NCBI GenBank assembly: GCA_014607495.2
Contig: CP053160.1
Location: 10,478,001 to 10,542,000 of the forward strand
Source: Carposina sasakii
Lineage: Eukaryota; Arthropoda; Insecta; Lepidoptera; Carposinidae
Direction: 5' to 3'
DNA length: 64,000 bases
The stretch's first letter is position 1. The number at the start of each line of letters is the position of its first letter. Under the pieces are notes generated by a model. The model was not told the DNA's origin and made no database searches. It worked only from the letters and a program-made list of their open reading frames with translations. The position numbers were made by a program, and so were the translations under genes. Positions 59,701 through 64,000 of this stretch are shown one piece after another.

Positions 59701-60024
59701 CCTCAAACCGGTCCATGCCAACCAGCTGATAGAAAAGCCTGGCGCGTAGCCCAAGCGCTGGCTGACGAATTTTGGAGAAGATGGATCCGAGAGTACCTAC
59801 CCACTTTGGTACCTCGAGGGAACTCCTCAGAAAACAGGCAGCAGATCCAACCCGGAGATTTGGTGGTGGTTGTAGATCAAGATCTCCCACGCAACGTCTG
59901 GCCACGAGGGATCGTCGAAGCCGTCCACCCAGGACCTGATGGTGAGGTGCGAACGGCTGACGTAAGGACCAGCGGAGGTGTTTTCCGGAGGCCGACCAGG
60001 AAATTGGCTGTTCTTCCGAAGTGA
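53791..60024 (+). CDS. BEL/Pao gag-pol polyprotein, 2077 aa, intact
   Basis: One frame encodes structural and replication proteins. Residues 1 to about 300 are a low-complexity Ala/Arg/Glu-rich leader with a helical 'RRKEIEVETELVRKKLAMDV' stretch. From about 480 there is a DUF1759-like Gag ('TELPTFSGSAVEWLAFKAAM'). Two zinc knuckles follow at 698 (CPNCGENHHLGRC) and 731 (CFKCLKGRHRSLSC). The aspartic protease carries LLDDGST (D817 start). RT has YMDDM at 1236-1240. RNase H shows FCDAS (D1424) and YWTDS (D1498). Integrase has an HH...CC finger (H1721, C1757, C1760) and catalytic D1793 (GVDYFG), D1855 (YSDNGTNF) and E1904 (GAWERL). A DUF5641-like C-terminal domain ends the protein, with 'PGDLVVVVDQDLPRNVWPRG'. 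The ATG lies 37 bases after the primer site. No frameshift separates gag from pol, as in most BEL/Pao elements. No key residue is missing. Confidence 0.95.
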   Translation: MVRTRSQRGESPCQQERSPQSPSETTASTETHTAAGDREAATRAAGGSDATVRTAAHDGGRDAADRFATRSGGAARAASGREAVTRAAARDAGYYETSARADERYGTDERGAEYHDAAGPHDVSTHSAREEGAVPHPATLEGTRTRAANLMEARAHAARLREEYNAAAALNPGSHTCRSLAVRTITAAAARNVKRGEREATATPYEEYSAASTATAAARRPSPPRSVRSGRSTTSTVARIRQAEYEAEERLAFLRRKEIEVETELVRKKLAMDVALIHEEAESVGSEPGDAPNDRVDEWVQGAVGTAIGRHHEVGRLRRNEGSPEPERRRAWANIEGLGGRADSPPPQGRIRSENVPPSMEHRQAWADEEGPEPRARSPSMMVASRGQLRQEEYKERHPTWANEEGAGNRERSPRRRVLKEDCPEIGPRRGWNEPPTARRNEAYPEETPARERRTRSPRGKGIEQLAVTLEKMMRMRPPPRQVTELPTFSGSAVEWLAFKAAMRDSTDLYDFSPVENMARLRNALRGEAREAVAALLHTTRDPEAIMKTLEQCFGRKEVIINRALEELKKLSRPGPSAADLNALAVKLQNIVYTLNAVDAQGCLNNPMLARDIVEKLSPYLRTRWCDFARSNEGSEEPEVVALSRFLMNEADLALRYTYTGGVSATPTSEMKKRNPPTKTPMKHRVYNTTEEERKLSCPNCGENHHLGRCTKFARLIMDDRWKIVKEKGICFKCLKGRHRSLSCRAKPCGKDNCRRPHHVLLHTEYKKVSDESPEKEATDEAVMTTQSAETGRVILKLCPVTVSGPKGEVEVYALLDDGSTVTLVDQEIAEQVGAMGKEEQLKIRGVNSTSNEMSSKRVTLNIKGRQSQNGHCIEGRTVKNLTLHTQTVPTSVLQCPHLKDLNAENVCHANVKPKMLIGADNWNLLVSSKILRGGTKEPAAAKTALGWVIFGWASKPSTAGRDETVLHLFHRRINQGVQQEPTTGQDTALEELVQRHYDLDALGVSLAIKKTPREEQAIKIFNETSRRIEKRYEVGLPWQRDNVKMPRSYEAAYRRLKNIENKMSRDSEFAREYTAQIRNLLEKGYAEKCDGTEQDSPIAWYLPHFAVRNPNKPGKIRLVFDAAATVNGKSLNSELLEGPDLLRSLPGILFRFREEPVAVTADIQEMFLQIKIRKEDQPAQMFLWREDKSEPPMLLKMIFGASSSPFLAHSVRNQNALDHALTHPKALRSITRNHYMDDMVESFRTEEEAIETAAQVDYVHRQASFKLRGWYSNSRRLLEKFPAETRRSTPAKLMSKENLGYEKTLGMIWDADKDELGFNTTLARVPEEVRTTKRTPTKREALSAVMSVYDPLGFLSPYTIAAKIQLQDIWRLQIGWDEAIPREEAKEFNNWLNGLQNVATLRIPRCYDNTAKYNRRELHIFCDASERAYAVAAYWRLQNPDGRVKICLAAGKAKVAPMKTLSIPRLELQAAVIGTRLAETIKHEHRWEVEKTVYWTDSRTVLQWIRNNAKRYTPFVAHRLGEIAEQTESEQWKWIPTDMNVADDATREKYVNGVGERWLQGPAFLLNREEEWPKEEEAHEIETVQHVVEIKPPPHWEAMPDISRFSSYDKLIRTTARVLMIAEKWRHLGTKSLEVKHLNQAERLWMERAQIEDFPEEIHNLRKGRALTKSSRLYKLDPELKEGLLRVQSRIGATNIASGMKNPVILSGRHPLSRLLIMKHHKAAGHGSHERVVNDLRQQYWILHLRPAVKNTARECTWCRVRRANPRIPKTGDLPLARMDPGSRPFTNCGVDYFGPMMVTIGRRHEKRWCALFTCLTTRAIHLELVASLSTDSAIMALRRMAARRGWPRLMYSDNGTNFRGADVELRAAYEEWAPTLEDFALTHRMTWRFIPPGAPNQGGAWERLVRSVKVALNATLNEKYPKEEVLHTLLVEAEYSVNARPLTHVSCSPDDPEALTPNHFLLGSSQGLPQTGPCQPADRKAWRVAQALADEFWRRWIREYLPTLVPRGNSSENRQQIQPGDLVVVVDQDLPRNVWPRGIVEAVHPGPDGEVRTADVRTSGGVFRRPTRKLAVLPK

Positions 60025-60048
60025 GGCTTCGAAGTAAACTTCTGCGCC

Positions 60049-60058
60049 GGGGGGAGAA
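60049..60058 (+). other. Polypurine tract
   Basis: GGGGGGAGAA directly abuts the 3' LTR and would prime plus-strand DNA synthesis. Confidence 0.9.
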
Positions 60059-60876
60059 TGTTAAGAACAGCAGAGACTGTAAATAAGTGTTATAAGTAAT
60101 TGAGGACATTTAATCAAAAGTGAACTAAAAGTGATTATTGTGTTTTTAATAAGTGCTCGACGCTGATTGGTCAGATTATGTTTTACTATAGAGATTACGA
60201 ATTACATAGGATAATTAATGTAAAATATAAAGTAGGTCACACATTTTATTATTTGTCAGTGTAGAGAACGTTACGACCTACAAAATGATATATAAAACAT
60301 AGATATACCTCGAAAGATATGTTAAATAATTAATGAAAAAGGTTACATGAATGTCTAGTTTTCGTAGAACGTACCATTTGAATTGTAAATAGCTTTTTGA
60401 TTTCAAGTTCTACATGAATAATTGTTTTGTTATAAGGTAAGGCACTGAAAAACCTGTAAAAATATGTAACTTTCAATAGTGTAAGATTAATATGTTTTGA
60501 GATTGCGACCGAAATAGGTATAAACCAAAGTAAAAATTGTAGTGAAAAGCGGTCAAGTTTGGTAGGCAAAATCTGCCTATTTACGGACGGTAAGGGAGAA
60601 CCCGAGGGATAAAAATTCCGTCCGTATGAACTTTGTAGTTTTCCTATACAGTGCCTACAGTCAAGAAATAAGAAGAAAAATTGTAAATAGTTAGAAATAA
60701 TAAGAAGCTTTGTGTAATAACTGTCTTCGAGGGAGTTAAGAAAATATACAGTCCACGAGCATCGAAAGTGTTTTATTCGGTCGGACGGGGCACCGCTATT
60801 GGGAAGTTTGTTCGGTAACCCGCCTGGCCCCCCAACCCCTTGTCGCCGGCGACGACCGAAGTCGGAGTCCGCGACA
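60059..60876 (+). repeat. 3' long terminal repeat, 818 bp
   Basis: Same 818 bases as the 5' LTR in my reading. It ends GCGACA and is followed by the TACCT duplication. Equal LTRs imply little time since insertion. Confidence 0.95.
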
Positions 60877-60955
60877 TACCTACTACTTAAATATGTAGGT
60901 ATACATAATCTGTCACAAATCATATGTGTGACTTTTTAAATAGTTCTACCCGGGG

Positions 60956-61024
60956 CTAGGTGAAGCCGCCACGTGCATCAGGCTGCCCTACGACCCAGTC
61001 TAAATTGTGGCAGCCTACACCTAG
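60956..61024. other. Two-step hairpin downstream of the retrotransposon
   Basis: CTAGGTG (60956-60962) pairs with CACCTAG (61018-61024), and inside it AGGCTGCC (60980-60987) pairs with GGCAGCCT (61009-61016). It is a GC-rich island in AT-rich sequence, perhaps the end of an inverted-repeat element. No coding sense is supported for the 64-codon frame over it (60960-61154). Confidence 0.4.
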
Positions 61025-61496
61025 TTCTATCCAACCGTGGATATGTAGGATACATCTGGTACTAACCGCATATACCTATTTCTTGCCGGCTAGAACTATT
61101 TGTAGCCGCACTTCGGTTTCTAGCCGTATTATAATTTTGGTCCAAACCAAATAGTAATATTCTTATTTATATTTATGGTAACTGGAAAAATAATATTTTC
61201 AGAAAGCGCCTCCTAGTGATAAATTAGTTTAGCTAAACTTGTTCCCAACATAAAATAATGTTCCCCACTTAGATTATGATGAGTAATCTAAGGTTTAATT
61301 TAATCTAAGGTTCCCCATAATAATGACTCTGTGATGTAAATTATGGCCACAAAAGAGCTGCCAGGGAACATAGCATAATACTTAGGAAACTATCAGAAAA
61401 ACATTCAAAGTAAAATTCTTTCATTAGTATGAATTAATGCATTGTTTAATGTATAGCAACAGTAAGAACTTAAACATTATAAAATTTATCACAATA
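61025..61496. other. Intergenic spacer between retrotransposon and CSN7 3' end
   Basis: AT-rich, with no gene seen. The CSN7 transcript should end within about 30 bases left of its poly(A) signal at 61497-61502. Confidence 0.5.
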
Positions 61497-61502
61497 TTTA
61501 TT
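61497..61502 (-). terminator. Poly(A) signal of CSN7
   Basis: AATAAA on the minus strand, 18 bases beyond the CSN7 stop codon, giving a very short 3' UTR. Confidence 0.75.
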
Positions 61503-61519
61503 AAATTTGCGCAAACACA

Positions 61520-63077
61520 TTAAGAGGTCTTCTGCCAGAACTTGGCAGCATTACGGGGCGTCTTGCCTTTGCCAGAATTCTTCTTAGGAGCTGAATGACT
61601 TTCAGTGCTGCCACCTGTAGCGGAATCCTCATTTTCCATTTGAGTTCTGAGGGTTTTCTTTATGTACATGATCTGTAAATAAATAAAGTAAAAAATAATA
61701 TTGCAAGCTTAATTTAATATCTCTCAATTTATACATTATTTATATCAGGTAATGAGCTGGCAAGTTTTCACTCATCTTTTACATCTGGCCTCTCTATGCT
61801 AGACGAGGCTGTTAATTCCTGCAGATCTGGCTACCTGAATATGGGACCATAACCACATGTAAATGTAATATTTTAATAGAAGTATTTTCATTAAAGTCTT
61901 ACAAATTGTAACATGACATAAGAAAATGGTTACAAGATAACCATTTTTATCTGTATGTATACACAAGATAGAGGAGGATTTTAAGCTATACCTCTTGTTC
62001 AATAGTTTGCTGATGTCTAATAGACTTCTGTTTTTGGTGGTTAGCTCTCTGAATATGCCTGTCGACAGAGTTGAGCACCGCTTCACAAGCATTGCACCAG
62101 TCTGCGAGGACATCTGCAATACCCGCTGCATCCTCCAGTCTCGCATCTCTGCCGAGGGCCACATCCACCTCAACACGCTTGCACTCCTGGTCCAGTTTAC
62201 CATGGATTATATCTGTAATTAAGGTTATGTTACCTTATAAATCTTGTTAAAATGGAATCTGCCTTTGCACTGAATTGACAGGGTTTAAGTTTATTTAAAA
62301 CAAAACTATTATACACTTTTTGGCAGTAAAAAGGCTAATTAAATGAAACCTATTGGATCAGTTTTAAGCAAGGCAAAAAGGTAGGTGTCATTTGCATTCC
62401 TAAAAAATACACAACTAAAACAACTTTTTTTAAATAAAAAAGTATGTGTGTAGTGTTTAATAGTTAATTTTACTAAAACTTATACCTGCATAAATGGCTT
62501 CTATGATGAGATCTTCTAAATCTCTGACATTTTTTATATCAAGTTCTTCCAAAAGTACACTATATGGTATACATTTCTCTTGTGTCGCAAGTGTAGCAAT
62601 AGTCAAGTGTTGCAGTTTCTTGCATTGTGTTGCATTCAGTTCTAAATAGTCTGATTTATTTTCAAGATACTCTTTGTATGTGCCGTACGCAAACAGGTTA
62701 AGAGTTTTGAAGTGTGTTGCATACTGTCCAGTTTCCAACTGAAATCAGAAAATGGCAAGCTATTACTCTAGCGTAAATTTGAGAAAGACTCTTGATGTTT
62801 ATCTTCAGTATAGGGTAAACCTAAACTGTAAATTCAAACATTTTATTTCGGATATTAATCCATGGGGGTTAGTATGGTTAGTACCTACCTCTTTGATATT
62901 AGGCATTTCCAAAAGTTCACCAAACACATGAACGCCTGGCGCTTCCAAGACCTGTTTTATTAGTTCAGCAGCTGCTACTCCTTTGGCACCCTTAGCCAAG
63001 AGAACAAATTGTTCAAGAGGATGATTTGTAGCATACGACGGCAAAGCTTCATCACCCGTCATTGATATCGAATTCAT
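61520..63077 (-). CDS. CSN7: COP9 signalosome complex subunit 7
   Basis: Four coding exons on the minus strand join in frame: 63077-62889, 62738-62486, 62212-61992 and 61672-61520, 816 bases, 271 aa plus stop (human COPS7A and COPS7B are of similar length). All introns are GT-AG (150, 273 and 319 bp); donors GAG|GTAGGT, CAG|GTATAAG and GAG|GTATAG, acceptors TTTCAG, TTACAG and TTACAG. The protein is a PCI-domain subunit of the COP9 signalosome, which removes NEDD8 from cullin-RING ubiquitin ligases in nucleus and cytoplasm. Recognition rests on '[20 protein letters not shown]', '[20 protein letters not shown]', '[10 protein letters not shown]', '[13 protein letters not shown]', '[17 protein letters not shown]' and 'WCNACEAVL', all closely like animal CSN7. 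The PCI domain covers about residues 20-170. A coiled region ('[20 protein letters not shown]') and a basic tail ('[17 protein letters not shown]') follow. A family B repeat fragment lies in the last intron. Confidence 0.95.
61785..61860 (+). repeat. Dispersed repeat family B fragment inside CSN7 intron 3
   Basis: Carries 'CTCTCTATGCTAGACGAGGC' and 'AGATCTGGCTACCTGAATAT', a diverged piece of the family B middle and end, in opposite orientation to the gene. It explains part of that intron's length. Confidence 0.55.
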
Positions 63078-63239
63078 TGTTCTTTGGTGTACTTTACTTA
63101 GTAATGAAATTACAAAATGGAAAATTGACCTCCCAATAAAATCGAAGATCGTAACAGTTATGAAGTTATGAATATTTAGGTCTTAGATTATATGTATGTA
63201 ATCTAGATTTAGGTGTATGTGTATTTTCAAAATATATAT

Positions 63240-63390
63240 ATTTTTTTTTAGTTTATCCCGAAGGAAAGGCAAGGGGAACTAAGCCCATACAGCCTAATCA
63301 TTGTTTAGTAAAATGTATTCTGAATTTATGATGAATAACAATGATGATGACTGGAAACGTCGGAAAAATCCTCAAGAACGAGTTTAAAAT
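63240..63390 (+). repeat. Dispersed repeat family E, copy 1
   Basis: Starts with a T run, then 'GTTTATCCCGAAGGAAAGGC', 'CCCATACAGCC' and an 'AATGATGATGA' tract, ending 'AAAAATCCTCAAGAACGAGT'. The second copy is at 63671-63828 in the same direction. I know this wording from lepidopteran genomes. Confidence 0.65.
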
Positions 63391-63465
63391 TAAAAATAAT
63401 TGCAGAAACAACTTACATGAGCCCATGAAGAGATCGTATTCCGACTATAGTTTTACTCAGCTTAC

Positions 63466-63610
63466 CTGCATATAAAACCATGCACACGCACTAGATTCAC
63501 ATAATAAGTAAACAAAATATTACTTATCTACCAAAAAACATCACTTTACGGACACATGCAAGCCATTTACAAATAAATTTAGATTTTCACAAGAATATTA
63601 CACCCGCTCC
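63466..63610 (-). promoter_or_regulatory. Probable 5' untranslated exon and promoter of CSN7
   Basis: On the minus strand 'TATATGCAG|GTAAGCTG' is a consensus splice donor (exon end 63466). A fitting acceptor (CATTACTAAG, AG at 63098-63097) lies 20 bases before the CSN7 start codon, so this may be a non-coding first exon joined by a 369-bp intron that contains a family E repeat. The transcription start would lie near 63600. The exon itself holds no clear frame. Alternatively transcription starts close to 63150 without splicing. Confidence 0.4.
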
Positions 63611-63618
63611 ATTCCAGC

Positions 63619-63628
63619 TTTTCCCGCC
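63619..63628 (+). promoter_or_regulatory. E2F-like site
   Basis: TTTTCCCGCC matches the E2F/Dp consensus TTTSSCGC. A second related 'TTTCTCGCCG' lies at 63651-63660. They sit just upstream of the presumed CSN7 first exon. Confidence 0.4.
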
Positions 63629-63670
63629 GAATCTCATATAAAATTATTTTTTTCTCGCCGTCCATAGAGG

Positions 63671-63828
63671 TTTTTTTTTGTTTGGTTTATTCCGAAGAAA
63701 AGGCAAGGAGAACTATGCCCATACAGCCATTGTCTTTAGTAAATAATTTCATGAATTTATGATGGATGTTATTGATGATGATGATGAATGGAAATGTCGG
63801 GAAAATCCTCAAGAATGGGTGTAAAATG
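63671..63828 (+). repeat. Dispersed repeat family E, copy 2
   Basis: Direct-orientation relative of 63240-63390: 'GGTTTATTCCGAAGAAAAGG', 'CCCATACAGCC', a (GAT)n tract and 'GGAAAATCCTCAAGAATGGG'. Diverged enough to be an independent insertion. Confidence 0.65.
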
Positions 63829-64000
63829 GGTGGTTGTCATTGTACCTAGTGAAGCTCATAGTAAGCTCGGTAACCTATCTTAACACGATATCACCCAAAC
63901 AAACAACCATAGTAAGCTCGGCGTCGATCATTACGCTGCTAGCTTTGACTAAATACGCACGTAACGATTTGTAACTATAATATTGAACTATGCCAACCTG

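Larger units (their letters stand above)
52914..60876 (+). mobile_element. Complete BEL/Pao LTR retrotransposon, 7963 bp
   Basis: A whole element: 5' LTR 52914-53731, primer binding site 53736-53753, one gag-pol frame 53791-60024, polypurine tract 60049-60058, 3' LTR 60059-60876. The host 5-mer TACCT is duplicated on both sides (52909-52913, 60877-60881). LTRs start TG and end CA. There is no envelope-like frame after pol. Domain order (Gag, zinc knuckles, protease, RT, RNase H, integrase) and the Gag and C-terminal integrase types are those of the BEL/Pao superfamily. LTRs that I read as identical and an unbroken frame mean a recent insertion. GC-rich coding sequence contrasts with the AT-rich host. 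Confidence 0.97.

Noticed and set aside
53813..60109. Numerous frames on other phases and on the minus strand across the BEL/Pao gag-pol
   Set aside because: They overlap a 2077-codon frame with full domain content and arise from its GC-rich codons.
61799..62222. A 134-codon minus-strand frame and a 75-codon plus-strand frame over CSN7 exon 3
   Set aside because: Exon 3 is explained by the spliced CSN7 frame; these run through introns or lie antisense.
1..64000. CRISPR arrays, operons, ribosome binding sites, integrases of prokaryotic type
   Set aside because: The window is eukaryotic, and no regularly spaced direct repeats of that kind occur.

Overview
This is AT-rich eukaryotic DNA, most likely from a moth or butterfly (Lepidoptera). 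The evidence is an intron-containing gene with GT-AG introns, two-base and four-base microsatellites ((AT)33, (ACAT)n), and many short dispersed repeats of kinds I know from lepidopteran genomes: tRNA-derived SINEs, RTE-type LINE tails ending near '...GTCCAGCAGTGGA...', and the 'GGACGCCCGCGAC' and 'AAGTGCGAGTCGGA...GGAACCCTA' repeats. The species cannot be named from this.

Layout. From 1 to about 52.9 kb the window is a gene-poor, transposon-littered region. I see four copies of one repeat at 61-2690, including a facing pair. A second family (B, about 220 bp) is scattered over the whole window in eight copies. There are several inverted-repeat elements (3.2, 7.5, 22.9, 24.6, 32.4, 36.0, 36.4, 37.9 and 44.9 kb), two of them with hAT-like ends and 8-bp target duplications. 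LINE remnants lie at 14.5-15.5 (RTE-like), 19, 20.7, 28.9, 30.1 and 42.2-43.7 kb (a reverse transcriptase joined to a restriction-like endonuclease domain). tRNA-derived SINE-like pieces lie at 1.9, 21.2, 21.7, 28.3, 28.6 and 44.4 kb. Four possible host exons stand out in this desert: a non-coding first exon with promoter signs at 17.1-17.5 kb (minus), a 47-codon piece at 25.0 kb (plus), a TATA-box start with an 8-codon first exon at 34.5 kb (plus), and a 96-codon signal-peptide exon with a consensus splice donor at 40.6-40.9 kb (minus). A 1.05-kb stretch at 46.4-47.4 kb stays open in one frame apart from two stops and is unidentified.

From 52,914 to 60,876 lies a complete BEL/Pao LTR retrotransposon. 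It has two 818-bp LTRs that I read as identical, a TACCT target duplication, a tRNA-Tyr-type primer binding site, a polypurine tract, and a single uninterrupted 2077-codon gag-pol frame with every catalytic motif in place. It is a recent and possibly still mobile insertion.

From 61.5 to 63.1 kb, on the minus strand, is the one clear host gene: COP9 signalosome subunit 7 (CSN7). It has four coding exons that join into 271 codons, a poly(A) signal 18 bases past the stop, and a probable upstream non-coding exon with an E2F-like site. The retrotransposon sits about 0.6 kb past its 3' end.

Only CSN7 and the BEL/Pao polyprotein are firm protein-coding calls. Everything else is repeat, remnant or hypothesis, and is marked so.
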